Positions 26,301-37,757 of a stretch of DNA of 64,000 nt are shown here, piece after piece. The notes beneath the pieces are model-generated. The model saw only the letters and a list, made by a program, of their open reading frames with translations, was not told the DNA's origin and did not search any database. A program made the translations under genes and the position numbers. Location: contig LR746265.1 of NCBI GenBank assembly GCA_902729315.2, forward strand, positions 8,861,392 to 8,925,391, written 5' to 3'. This DNA is from Spirodela intermedia. Taxonomy: Eukaryota > Streptophyta > Magnoliopsida > Alismatales > Araceae. Every line of letters begins with the position of its first letter. Positions within the stretch are counted from its first letter, which is position 1.

Positions 26301-26395
26301 GCACGAGAAAGGGATCCAGAAGAACTCGACGGAGAGGAGAGGAGAAGGCGGCCGGCTGTCCGAACTCCGCCGTGCTTCGTAGAGCGAGGACGCAT
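23325..26395 (-). CDS. MLK/PPK-type casein kinase I-like protein kinase, copy 2 (complete model)
   Basis: Only copy with both ends in view and an open frame. Predicted exons: 26395-26165, 25585-25436, 25318-25193, 25100-25027, 24935-24866, 24775-24720, 24636-24565, 24434-24340, 24142-24076, 23973-23844, 23764-23543 and 23420-23325, about 462 aa. The N-terminus is basic and serine-rich ([10 protein letters not shown]), possibly a nuclear signal. The kinase domain starts at [12 protein letters not shown] with the glycine loop [26 protein letters not shown] and the CK1-like [10 protein letters not shown] follow. Exons 3-12 are well supported by homology and splice phase. The ATG at 26395 and the exon 1/2 junction are my best fit (phase 0, TGCAG acceptor) and could be wrong. 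The protein lacks the long C-terminal region usual in this family. Related Arabidopsis kinases phosphorylate histone H3 and light/clock proteins; the same role here is only inferred. Confidence 0.8.
26045..26163 (-). repeat. 53-bp tandem repeat in kinase intron 1 (copy 2)
   Basis: CTAGAACATA recurs at 26048, 26101 and 26154, a 53-bp period. Copy 3 has one unit fewer (TATGTTCTAG at 52464 and 52517). A length polymorphism between otherwise near-identical paralogues. Confidence 0.85.
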
Positions 26396-27048
26396 CCACA
26401 GAAAGAAAGCGAGAGCAAGATAGAGTGAGAGAGAGCAGACAGACAAAGGGAGCGAGAAAAGGCGCGAAAGAAAGAGAGATCAATGACAGCCTTACTCTAT
26501 CACCCGCTCTTCTTTCACGTTCTGCCATTAGGTACGGATCTCCAATTACGTTTCTCTCTGGGGTCTGATGTAAATTGTGCCAATTTCTGTTCACGATGTC
26601 CACTGAAATGTCGTCGAACCCGTGTGGGCCACGTGTCCCACATCTGCTTAAGTGTCATGCTAACTCGTCGGTTCTGCTTCCACTGTCGACCTGTTGATGG
26701 TTTAACTTTTAGCCTCTGAATATTCCGGCCCATTGGGTCACTTGGCTCGGCCCAGCCCAACTCATTCTGATTTTCTTTTATTTTAGACCTTTATATCAAA
26801 ACCTCTTAGAAATTATGAGAAATTCTAGAAAATTTCAGAAAATCCAGGATAAAATTTAGAAAATCCTAAAACTCACATAAAAAATATTTCATGCATAATT
26901 ATTTAAAATTAATTATCTTAAAATAATTTTAAAAATATTAAAATACATATTTATGTATGAATGATCTGAATGCATACGAATTAAATGTAACATGTATTAT
27001 TTCCGTTAATTTTATGCACTAAATATTGATAAATATAAGGTAAATACA
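26396..27048 (-). promoter_or_regulatory. Upstream region of kinase copy 2
   Basis: GC-rich, pyrimidine-rich leader (CTCTCTTTCTTTCG type on the minus strand) at about 26400-26480. Site II-type motifs lie further upstream: TTGGGCTGGGCC on the minus strand at 26760-26749 and TGGGCC at 26732-26727, about 335-365 bp before the proposed ATG. Such motifs are common in promoters of growth-related plant genes. Beyond 26790 the sequence is AT-rich without a gene. Confidence 0.5.
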
Positions 27049-27066
27049 GATAATGAAAACTTATCA
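27049..27066 (-). repeat. Isolated 18-bp LTR tip at the 5' edge of the kinase segment (copy 2)
   Basis: Minus strand TGATAAGTTTTCATTATC, the first 18 bases of the LTR, with no LTR sequence after it. The matching copy in front of copy 3 is at 51560-51577. L1/L1' at the other end of the segment starts with the same tip, so the host segment is bracketed by LTR tips in direct orientation. Confidence 0.7.
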
Positions 27067-28177
27067 ACCACAACATAATAACTAGACTAAGATGATCTAG
27101 TTCAATCGTTTTCATCCACAATATACTATCATTAGCTGTTTATTGTCACACCACATACCCATGAATACAACCTAAAACTCCTTCATACTTCAAAGAATAA
27201 TGATCATGGTAAAGAATTCACCTATCTTTTTTTCATGAGATCCACACCCCTAATCTAGAGAAGGTAAACTTTTCTAATTGACTTACCCTTTTAAAGGAGC
27301 ATTAGGCTTTGTTCATTTAAGCATACGTGTTTGTGCAAATAATCAATGCAGCAAAAGTTTTAAAATATTCAGAACATTTTTGAATTTTTTTGTTCTCCCC
27401 CCTACTTGAATGATGCATTATCTCTAATGCTTGCAAAAGTCTTTAATGCATGTGAGAGAAGGGAAAAGGGAAGAAAATTCTGGTTTTTATGCCCCATCTA
27501 CTACACTATTGCCCTTGAATGGTTCTCTAACTAAAGCACTCGACCAATAAAATATGTCCTAAACAAAAGCTAGTAAGGAAATGATAGTTCTCCTCATGAT
27601 AAAATATGTGCATACACACAAATAGATCAAGTCCTCAAATATTTGCTAGAGACCAACCAATCACCTCTCTCTATGTCCTAAGTACATCAAGCAAAAGTTT
27701 TAAAATATTCATAACATTTTTGAATTTTTTTGTTCTCCTCCCTACTTGAATGATGCATTATCTCTAATGCATGCAAATGAAGGAAGAGATAACCTCCCCC
27801 CTACTTGAGTCTTGCATTGTCCTTAATGCATGTGAGAGAAGGGAAAAGAGAAGAAAATTCTGATTTTTATGCCCCATCTACTATACTATTGCTCCTGAAT
27901 AGTTCTAGCTAAAGCACTCGACCAATAATATATGTCCTAAACAAAAGCTAGTAAGGAAATGCATAAAAAGAAATGATAGTTCTCCTCACAATAAAATATG
28001 TGCATACACACAAATAGATCAAGTCCTCAAATATCTGCTAGAGACCAGCCAATCACCTCTCTCTATGTCCTAAGTACATCAAGTAATCTATTCTCTTGAT
28101 CCTTAGACAAATACGATGATATAATCATTGGATAAGTTTGATGTTAATCAAAAAATACATGCTTTAGTGAAGATGGT
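27067..28177 (+). mobile_element. Retroelement internal flank with 340-bp tandem duplication
   Basis: Non-coding internal sequence of an Athila-like element, shared in reverse with 50787-51559. Two tandem copies start with GCAAAAGTTTTAAAATATTC at 27351 and 27691. They include CCTACTTGAATGATGCATTA and ATGCCCCATCTACTA blocks. No open frame of note. Confidence 0.6.
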
Positions 28178-29245
28178 TGATAAGCTTTCATTATCATGAG
28201 TTAATAATTAATTAATAATATAGTTTTAATCTAAACTCATGATAAATAGATTTATATTTATGCCAAATTCTGAAAAATAGTTTTTAGCTGGTTAATTTTG
28301 CTAATTATGAAATTTTATGTGAATTTATATAATTTTAATAATCTTATTTTTGAGGTAAATGAAGAGAAATAAAATAAAAAGATAAAAGAAAGAGAAAACT
28401 TGTCACCTAGTCAAGCCTAGAAGTAGGTTGGAAGCATAGATAGGCGGAATCGTGAGTAAGGGCTTGAGCAGCTAAAGACAGACTAATAGGGGACACATGT
28501 GTGTCACTCCCCTTCTACATCATCAATGGCTAGTCGGGCATGCGATAAAGAGTGGCGGTACAGATGTGAGAAAGGGACACATTGATTATCAAGTCTAGTA
28601 TTACTATATATCAACTTCAGAACTCAGCATATAATCAATGTGGGACTAAACTTAGGGTCACAGCCTCCGAAAAGTTTAACAATTTTAATATCCTTTGTTT
28701 AGTAAACCATAGAAATTTAAAATTTATAAAACTAGAAAATATTAATTTTTAGATATTTAGAAATATTTTTGAATAATTATATCAATTATAGTTTAATGAA
28801 AGTTCTAAAAATAGTAGAAATTTTTTAGGTCAATCACAAGGATGTAATATAATGTCAGGTAATATTTCAGAAATGTTCTCAAAGAATAGGATTTTTTATG
28901 AATTTTAAATTAAAAAAGAAAAGAAAATATATTTCAAAGTTGTGAAAAAGGGAAATAAATGTGTAGATGTCAAGATGATGTCAGCACCTAATGAATGCAA
29001 ATCGGACAGAAATAGAGTTCTACCTGGTGATTTTTACATAAACGATTATAGATGATTTAATTAGTCAAATTAAGATGCCAAGTTTCTAGTTTTATAAATT
29101 TAAAATTTGTGTGGTTTACTAAACAAGGGATATTTTAAATATTAAATTATTAAAACTTTTCAGAGGCTATGACCCCAAGTTTAGTCCCACATTAGTTATA
29201 TGTCAAGTTTTGAGGTTGATATATAGTAATACTAGATTTGATAAT
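28178..29245 (+). mobile_element. Family-B palindromic LTR derivative (unit 1)
   Basis: Sense LTR 5' half from the TGATAAG tip at 28178, then antisense LTR 3' sequence from about 28690. At 29089-29245 it returns as an inverted copy of 28585-28740. The arm ends at GATAAT, where the LTR of the next element is inserted. Confidence 0.65.
28605..28647 (-). promoter_or_regulatory. USE-TATA module in family B
   Basis: Minus strand AGTCCCACATTG (28647-28636, one mismatch to the USE), a 25-bp gap, then TATATA (28610-28605). The gap sequence is largely different from that of the main family, yet its length is the same. Confidence 0.4.
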
Positions 29246-30868
29246 TTATAAGTCTTCATTATCATGAGTTAATAATTAGTAAATAATATGGTTTTAGCCT
29301 GAACTCATGATAAATAGACTTATATTTGTGTTAAAGTGTGAAAAGTTGTTTTTAGTTGATTAACGTAAATTGTTGGGTAATTATGTGATTTTATACAATT
29401 TTATATGATTTTTATAGTCTTACTTTTGAGATAAATGAAGAAAAATAAATTAAAATAAAAATAAGACAAAATGGGGGAACCCCTCAGGTCTGCAAGCAAG
29501 TCGGAAGCACAGTTGGGGAGTAGTCATGAGCAGGGGCTCGAGCGGCTTAAACCGATTGGGCACATGTGCGCCACCCCCTTCCACATCACCAGTGGCTAGT
29601 TGACTGTGGGGCAAGGAGTGGTTGTACATGTGCGAGAAAAAGACTTGATCAAAAATGTAGTATTATTATATATTCACAAGAAATTTTGGCGCACAATCGA
29701 TGTAAAACTTTTTTAACCCCCGTCACACCTCCCCAGAAAAGGCGGGGGGGCAATCGGCGCAAGTTCGAATCCTCCTAAAGCTAAAATTCATATTTTGTTT
29801 ATCTATTTATTATGACTTTCTTATAGATCACGGATGAAGGATTAAGTAACCAGAATCACTAAATCATCGACGAAAATCTCGTCAATGCATTTCGCAGAGC
29901 ATTGTTACTAAAATTACTAAACAATTCATGATAAAAAGATCGTGAATCTATTGAGTAACTCATCTCCGATTGATTGACAAACAAGTTATTGTCGGGAAGA
30001 GGACAATCTGTTGGGAGACGAGTTACCACCTCCTGAGAGCATACTAGATGCGATGAAGAGCCTCCTCTTGCTGTGTGGATCTGAGGACGAAGCTTCCTAA
30101 CATGCACCCCACCTCCATCTAGCTCCTCTCCGTCGAGTGACAGTCGTTGGAGAGCCACAAAGTTGCCATTTTTCTACTCCGCCAGGTGGCAGCCACCAGA
30201 GATGATTCGATAAGCCATTTCATTGATCTCTAGACTTCACAAGGAGATCTAGAGATTACCCACGTCATCTTTGTCCAAAGAGAGCCTTCAAGGCCATGGA
30301 CACTGCATGACGATCTTCTCGAATGCTCAAGATTCCGGTGCATCATTGACACATCACCATCGCGATGTTGGAACTCTATTTTCCTACTTTCAACTTAATT
30401 TTCCTTTCATTTAGTGATAATTTATTAATTTTAAATTTACAAAGATATACTTCATTTCATTATGATTCTTTTGGCTTTTCTAGATCTTAACTTGATCAAT
30501 TAAATCGACCTAGAAAATTATATTATTTTAGGAAGTTTTATTAAATTATACTTGATATATTTATTCAAAAATACTTCTAAATATCTGAAAATTCGTATTT
30601 TCTAGTTTTATAAATTTTAAATTTATGTGATTTACAATAAGATGACTAAGTCACGTCAAATTTTGGCACCATTGGTAAGGATGTATTGCATAATATTTAG
30701 TATTTCTCTATTTTTCTCTTAGAGTACACAAAAAATTTAACTCTTATTTTATTTTCTTTTTGTCATTTTTTTTTTTAAAGGGAACAAAGAGAAGTAAGGC
30801 AAGGACTGGAGCATACTAAAGGAGGGTAATAATTACTAAACTTTTATGTCTAATTTATTGATTTTTTT

Positions 30869-33260
30869 ATGTATGGTAAAAGATCCTTGCATCCAAGGCT
30901 AGAAAATCCTTTCATTATTTCATTCAAAACTAAAAATCAGAAAGAAAAATTAATTTTGATGGATCTTGAAGGAAGTAGAGGTCAAACTGAGAACAACCCT
31001 ATGGCCATGAAAAGTTATTATATCTCTGATTCATTTCAAAGAGCATCCAATATTAAAGTCCCATTAGCACCCACTTTTAAATTCAAAATAAATCTAGGAA
31101 TTTTTCAAATGCTCCCTAATTTTTATGGATTGCCTTTAGAGGAATCTCATTAGCACTTGGAAAAATTTCATATGGTTTGTGATTTAGTTAATCTCCCTCA
31201 AGTTACACCAAAAATTATTAAGATGAAATTATCTCTTCATATACTTAGGGACAAAGCTAGCCATTAGCTATTCACACTAGATAGAGAAATAACTAGCTGA
31301 AAAGACATAGAACAGGCTTTTATTCGAAAATTTTATCCCTTAAGAAAAACTCAAAACTTGAGAAAACATATATGGAGTTTTCCTCAAAGATCAGGAGAAA
31401 CTTTACATGAGACATGGGAAACATTCAAACATTTACTTAAAAAGTGTCCTCATCATGCTATACCTAAGTGGCAACTCAATAGAACTTTTTATAATAGATT
31501 ATTAGAACAACATAGAAATATGGTTGATTCTATATGTGGAGGAACTTTTATGGAGAAAACTCCTGATGAGATTTATAGTCTTTATGAGAATTTAAGTGAA
31601 AATTTTAGAGATCAAGTCTCTTTTGAATTATATGATAGGGATAAGAAGAGAAGAATTTATGAATTGCATCATGATGATGATTCTAAATTTACAAATAAGG
31701 TTAATCAGATTAATGAAATATTAGAAAAACTTGATTTACTTATTGACAATATTAGAAAGCCTCTTAACCCTCAATTTGATTCAAGTAGTACATGTCCTAT
31801 GTATGGTAAAAATGATCATTTAAAATTTCAATATCATCATAAGCAAGAACAAGTGCAAGTATCCCACGATTTTAGTAAAAATAAGAAATATTTTTATAAT
31901 TCTTATAATCCTAATTGGAGGAATAATTTTTCGTGGAGAAACCCAAATAATATTCAAAATCTAGAAGCACTTAGATCTAATTCAAATTTTAAATTTCGTT
32001 CAAAACAAGAACATAGATTTCAGAAAAATCGGTCCTCTCAAATCCAACCTGATGCTATGGAAATGATGTAGCAAATGAGCCAAATGATATGACAAACTAT
32101 GAATCAAATGATGCTGCATCAAAAATAAATTATAGAGGCTCTTGAAATAAGAGAGAAGAGGGACAGTTAGCTAATCAGCTTATAAAAAATCTAGGGAACC
32201 ATCCAACAATAGGATTTCAGCAAGGGGAGTCTAGTAGCATGAATCTAAAAAAAACCCACAAAATGAAAATGTTATGACAGTAAATATATTGATCCTTATT
32301 TCTAATTATTAGAAGAAATTGATGATCCATTAGAAGTAAATGAGAATATTAAGATCGAAAATATAGTAGTAGAAAAATTAAATAAAATCATTTATTGCTC
32401 ACAATTGATGAATAAATATAGTGAAGATGATGAGAAAAAAGAGACCTAGATGAAGAAAGAGTAATTTTGGAGGAGCAAATTTGAATTTAAGTAGAAGGGA
32501 GTAAGGTCGAAAATATAGTAGTAGAAAAATTGAATAAAATCATTTATTACTCACAATTGATGAATAAATATAGTGAAGATGATGAGTAAAAAGAGACCTA
32601 GATAAAGAAAGAGCAACTTTTGGAGCAGCTGATCATGGAAAAATTATCCAAATTTTAGTAGAAGGGAGTAAGGACAAAAATGAAGAAAAATCTATTTTAG
32701 GTGAGGAAAAATCAATTGATTTGGGAGATGTAGGAGACGAAATTAATAAATCTAATTATAATTTTGCAACCATGGATGTTGATAGTGAAGATGATGATGT
32801 ATATCATATACTAAAATTAAAAAATAACTCTTGGGAAGATGAAGAATTTGATGAGTTGAGAAACAAAAAGCTAGAAAAAGAGTTGATTCAACTAATGAGG
32901 AGAAACGAAAATAATGAATATGAATATAGAGATAATTTTGGAAGAGCAAATTTGAATTTTACTGAATTTATTAGATCTGAGATTAAAGAAGACAATCCTT
33001 CAATCCTTCAAAACCCATAGCCTATTAGAATTATTTCTAAGCTTGAAATATTTCACTCCTCACAAATTGAATAAATATGTATGAAAGATAAAATGGAGCA
33101 GGGGAAGATTATGCAGATAAAAGAACACATTAAGAAATTTATGAGTAGAAGAATTAGATATATTAATTTAGATGAAAAAAATTTAGATTGTGTAAGAGCT
33201 AATTTGAAAATTATATGGCCTAATCACATTTTATGATCTATTAACAGAAAGTATTTATTA
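30869..33260 (+). pseudogene. gag with acidic extension (element G1)
   Basis: Starts ATG at 30869 (GKRSLHPRLENP). The capsid region has SGETLHETWETFKHLL and EKTPDEIYSLYENLSENF. It is open from 31358 to 32071 (237 codons). Next comes a methionine/glutamine-rich part (MEMMQQM near 32056) and an acidic extension (32721-33020, VDSEDDDVYHI and WEDEEFDELRN). Stops and frameshifts break it. A 152-bp tandem duplication (AAGATCGAAAATATAG at 32351, repeated from 32503) disrupts the link between the two parts. A CxxC-type zinc knuckle is not intact. No protease or polymerase follows. Confidence 0.75.
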
Positions 33261-34859
33261 ATGAATGAGAGTCTTACAAAACAAAATAGAAATGAGGAAA
33301 GATTCTTTTTAAAATGAAAATATTATTTTTGATAATTTTTTGTTAATTTCTATTTTGTTTTGACTGAAAGTATGTCAAGGTATATATAAAGTATATGAAT
33401 TTATGCTAAATCTGAAAAAGAATATCATGAAACTTACCTTGGGATACAAATATATTTTGATGGCCATAGATCATCTTATATGATCTAAGAGTTGTCCAGC
33501 TAAAGATATTAAATTCAGCACTGTATGAGAGGCAACCCATGATTTTTATTTCATTCTATTTGAATTTTTTTCTAAGCTCTATTTTTTTTAGAATTTTGCA
33601 GTATTTGTTTATGTATTTATTTTTTAAAAAAAGTGCAAGAGGAGTGTAAGATGAATTGGAAAATTAAAAATGAGGTTGAGGTGATATCTTTTTGAGCTTT
33701 ATCATTTATGAAAATATTTTTAATACTTAACTTTGTACATATGCATGCTTCACTTGAAAATTATATTTTCTACATATTCTGTTTTGATTTTTCTGTGTCA
33801 TTGAGGACAATGTCATTTTTAAGTTGGGGGATGAAGTATTCATTATTAATTTATGCTATAGGATGATTAAGAACATGTGTTTGTATTAGAATAGCAACTG
33901 AAAAAATACAAATAAAATAAAATTCGGTAAACTAAAATATCTATCTTCTGGTTTTTTATTAGGAACAGGACCCTGTCAAAAATAGCAAACAAAAAACATC
34001 CCGAAATTTGAAATTCTAGAGACTTTTTTCTCAAATTTCAATCCCCTAAACATATATTACTAAAATTCGAAATTACAACTATAAAGAGGATAGTTTTGAT
34101 TTATTTTTGATAAATTTATTATTACTAAAAATAGAACTAAAAATAGAAAATAGAATTGTTAGAACTATCTAATTTACAAATTTCTTACATCATATTCTAC
34201 ATGAAAAATTAAATCAATTAAATTGATTGATACCAAAAGATACTAAGAAGATTATTATTGAGTCAAAAGAATAATCTAGTAGTATGAAATGTTGGAATAC
34301 TCTGATGTAGGATGGGGCAAGAACTCTTGTATCTTATCAATAAAACTCGAGACCCAAGATAGGGTAGTCGGATCAATTCGATAAGAATGTCTGGACCCTA
34401 GACTCTAGGTCTAACCACGTAACCTAAGTATAGGTAGGCATACCAATATGTAATATCAACCCAGGACAACTCGGAGAAACACTCAACGATGGTAATTGAG
34501 GCCCTCTTGGTCCACATCCGGACAGACGACAAAATAGTCGTCGTGAGGTAGCCTAGGGCTGCAGCTCACGATCGGTGACAAATCTAGCATAGCGTCGGAA
34601 GTCACAATCTATTAACCATCCTATCTTGTCTACGTTCTCCTGATAGCGGTGGAGACGAGCTGAGAAAACCCTTCGAGAGATAATTAAACTTAAGAGGAAG
34701 GGGTACAGAGCTAACCTTCGGGGCTGTGTAGCCTGGTGGATCGTGACGGAGCAAAGATTCAACGAAGGCAGAGACGTCTAGTGAAGAGCAATGCTCAGCA
34801 TTGATGGTCAGTCCTAGTCCAAAGTCACAAAAGTCATCGTCTTAGGGTGTGGCACAGTC
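33261..34859 (+). mobile_element. Untranslated 3' block of element G1
   Basis: Contains a GTCCAGCTAAAGATATTAAA...GAGGCAACCCATG block (33493-33541), like a conserved block found after the coding part of many plant Athila-type elements. ATTGAGGACAATG follows near 33801, then the tract AAGTTGGGGGATG. The part from about 34300 is of unknown origin and recurs at 44155-44695. No gene supported. Confidence 0.55.
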
Positions 34860-35786
34860 GGCATGGGCATGGGCCTACAGGTGGGCCAAAGGGCACGCTA
34901 ATGAGCATGGGCCCACTGGTGGGCCGAAGGGCATGTTAGTGGGTGTGGGCCCGCTGGTGGGCCGAAGGGCATGCTAGCAGGTGTGTGCGGCAAGCTGTGC
35001 AGCGTGCCCTAGGGCACGCGGGCAGTGGTGTGGGGTGGGCGTGTGGGTCGTAGGAACCGACGTGCGAGGCGCATGCAGCGACGGTGCTTCAGCGGGAATG
35101 TCAAGTGTCAGCGGTGCTTCGGTGGGAGGCCAAGCGTCAGCGGCGCTTCAGCGGGAAGGCCAATCATCAGCGACACTTCGTCGGGAAGGCCGAGCGTCAA
35201 CAGTGCTTCGGCGAGAATGCCGAATGTTGGCGGTTGGGTGGCAAACCAACCGTCGCCGAAAGGGTCGGCCTTCTCTGGTGGCGCCGAGAAGTGGAGTAGA
35301 GGAAGGAGACGATCCAGCTGGCGATACCGAGGAGGGTTGAGCCCTCCTAGTCTAGGCAGCACCAAAAATAGTGTGATGATGGCGGATCGTCAGGAAACTC
35401 TGGCGGGGGCCTACAGAGCTTGGACTGGATCTGGCTCGTTGACACAGCAGCAGGGTCTCTTTTGACGTCAGTGGCAGATTGGCGTTCGTCGGCGAACAGC
35501 CAGCGACTGGGTAGAGTGGCAGAGGGCGGCTCCGGCGAGTTTATGGTGGAGTTCCGGAGGAAGAGGCTGCAGTCGAACCAAGAGTCGAGAGACTTTGGCG
35601 GAGTGCTCAGCGATAGCTCGTAGTAAGGCAAAGCAAGCCCCTTTCGTCACGACAGTGTGATGGGGTTCTGGCAGAGGTGGCGGTGGCTGCAGCGGCAGCC
35701 ACGACCGTTTCGTTCGGTGATGGTGGCAAGCTCCCTGGTGGCAATGAGATGGCCGGCGGCAGCAGTGGTCTTAGGTGGTAGTGGGA
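34860..35786. repeat. GC-rich insert with two minisatellites (unit 1)
   Basis: About 34865-34985 holds three units of a GGGCCGAAGGGCATGCTAG type repeat of roughly 43 bp. About 35085-35235 holds roughly five 30-bp units (CTTCGGCGGGAAGGCC type), so several frames look like 10-residue protein repeats. Composition is far more GC-rich than the surrounding retroelement. Recurs at 44700-45494 and 47140-47290. Origin unknown. Confidence 0.6.
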
Positions 35787-36230
35787 CCTCCCCCCTACTT
35801 GAGTCTTGCATTGTCTCTAATGCATGCAAATGAAGGAAGAGATAACCTCCCCCCTACTTGAGTCTTGCATTGTCCTTAATGCATGTGAGAGAAGGGAAAA
35901 GAGAAGAAAATTCTGATTTTTATGCCCCATCTACTACACTGTTGCCCCTGAATAGTTCTAGCTAAAGCACTCGGCCAATAAAATATGTCCTAAACAAAAG
36001 CTAGTAAGGAAATGCATAAAAAGAAATGATAGTTCTCCTCACGATAAAATATGTGCATACACACAAATAGATCAAGTCCTCAAATATTTGCTAGAGACTA
36101 GCCAATCACCTCTCTCTATGTCCTAAGTACATTAAGTAATCTATTCTCTTGATCCTTAGACAAATATGATGATATAATCATTGGATAAGTTTGATGTTAA
36201 TCAAAAAATACATGCTTTAGTGAAGATGGT
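35787..36230 (+). mobile_element. Start of direct duplicate (unit 2): internal flank
   Basis: Repeats about 27750-28177. The junction with the GC-rich insert is at about 35786/35787 (GTGGGA then CCTCCCCCC). No gene. Confidence 0.65.
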
Positions 36231-37293
36231 TGATAAGTCTTCATTATCACGAGTTAATAATTAATTAATAATATAGTTTTAATCTAAACTCATGATAAAT
36301 AGACTTATATTTATGTCAAATTATAAAAAATAGTTTTTAGTTGGTTAATTTGGCTAATTATGAAATTTTATGTGAATTTATATAATTTTAATAATCTTAT
36401 TTTTGAGGTAAATGAAGAGAAATAAAATAAAAAGATAGAAGAAAGAGGAAACTTGTCACCTAGTCAAGCCCACAAGCAAGTTGGAAGTATAGACAAGCAG
36501 AATCGTAAGGACTTGAGTGGCTAAAGACGGACTAATAGGGGACATGTGAGTCACTCCCCTTCCACATCATCAATGGCCAGTTGAGCATGCAATAAAGAGT
36601 GGCCGTACACACGTGAGAAAAGGACACATTGATTATCAAGTCTAGTATTACTATATATCAACCTCAAAACTCGGCATATAATCAATGTGGGACTAAACTT
36701 GGGGTCACAACCTCCAAAAAGTTTTAATAATTTTAATATCCTTTGTTTAGTAAACCATAGAAATTTAAAATTTATAAAACTAGAAAACACTAATTTTTAG
36801 ATATTTAGAAGTATTTTTAAATAGTTATATCAATTATAATTTAATGAAAGTTCTAAAAATAGTAAAAATTTTCTAGGTCAATCACAGGGATATAATATAA
36901 TGTCAGGTAATATTTCAGAAATGTTCTCAAAGAATATGATTTTTTATGAATTTTAAATTAAAAAAGAAAAGAAAATATATTTCAAATTTGTGAAAAAGGG
37001 AAATAAATGTGTAGATGTCAAGATGATGTCAACACCTAATGAATGTGAATCAGGCAGAAGTAGAGTTCTGCCTGGTGATTTTTACATAAACGATTATAGA
37101 TGATTTAATTAGTCAAATTAAGATGCTAAGTTTCTAGTTTTATAAATTCAAAATTTGTGTGGTTTACTAAACAAGGGATATTTTAAATATTAAATTATTA
37201 AAACTTTTCAGAGGCTATGACCCCAGGTTTAGTCCCACATTGGTTATATGCCGAGTTTTGAGGTTGATATATAGTAGTACTAGACTTGATAAT
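36231..37293 (+). mobile_element. Family-B palindromic LTR derivative (unit 2, left part)
   Basis: Tip TGATAAGTCTTC at 36231, sense half to about 36740, antisense loop to about 37130, then inverted arm to 37293. The element at 37294 is inserted in the right arm, and the arm continues at 50379 after one copy of the ATAAT duplication. With the insert removed, the derivative is about 1.47 kb with arms of about 565 bp. Confidence 0.7.
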
Positions 37294-37714
37294 TGATAAG
37301 TCTTCATTATCATGAGTTAATAATTAGTAAATAATATGGTTTTAGCCTGAACTCATGATAAATAGACTTATATTTGTGTTAAAGTGTGAAAAGTTGTTTT
37401 TAGTTGATTAATGTGAATTGTTGGGTAATTATGTGATTTTATATGATTTTATATGATTTTTATAGTCTTACTTTTGAGATAAATGAAGAAAAATAAATTA
37501 AAATAAAAATAAGACAAAATGAGGGAACCCTCCAGCCTGCAAGCAAGTCGGAAGCACAGTTGGGGAGTAGCCATGAGCAGGGGCTTGAGCAGCTTGGACC
37601 GATTGGGCACATGTGCACCACCCCCCTTCCACGTCAGTAGTGGCCAGCCAACTGTGGGGCAAGGAGTGGTCTTACACGTGCAAGAAAAGGACTTGATCGG
37701 AAATGTAGTATTAC

Positions 37715-37757
37715 TATATATTCACAAGAAATTTTGGCGCACAATCGATGTGGGACT
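37715..37757 (-). promoter_or_regulatory. USE-TATA module in 5' LTR of element H
   Basis: Minus strand USE AGTCCCACATCG (37757-37746), a 25-bp gap, TATATA (37720-37715). The 3' LTR keeps the same arrangement at 49244-49202. Confidence 0.45.

Larger units (their letters stand above)
29246..35786 (+). mobile_element. Element G1: gypsy element, 3' end lost (unit 1)
   Basis: 5' LTR 29246-30658 (first base pair TT instead of TG, and about 190 bp deleted near 30500). Decayed tRNA-Asp-type primer site TGGCACCATTGG from 30664. Gag frame 30869-33260. Conserved untranslated block near 33493-33541. Polypurine tract AAGTTGGGGGA near 33822. Then a GC-rich insert up to 35786, where the direct duplicate (unit 2) begins. 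Left flank ATAAT (29241-29245) is the same insertion site as element H, so G1 and H are duplicates of one insertion. Confidence 0.75.

Noticed and set aside
26120-26603. Overlapping frames of 105-141 codons upstream of the kinase
   Set aside because: GC-rich and CT-repeat leader sequence gives several overlapping frames; only the one beginning at 26395 fits the basic N-terminus and splice phase.
27351-28085. CRISPR-like or satellite array
   Set aside because: Only two long tandem units and no regular short repeats with spacers; it is a local duplication inside a plant retroelement.
35025-35465. 146-codon frame with 10-residue repeats
   Set aside because: The repeats come from a 30-bp minisatellite that leaves several frames open at once; the copy at 45002-45316 is shorter, and there is no recognisable domain.
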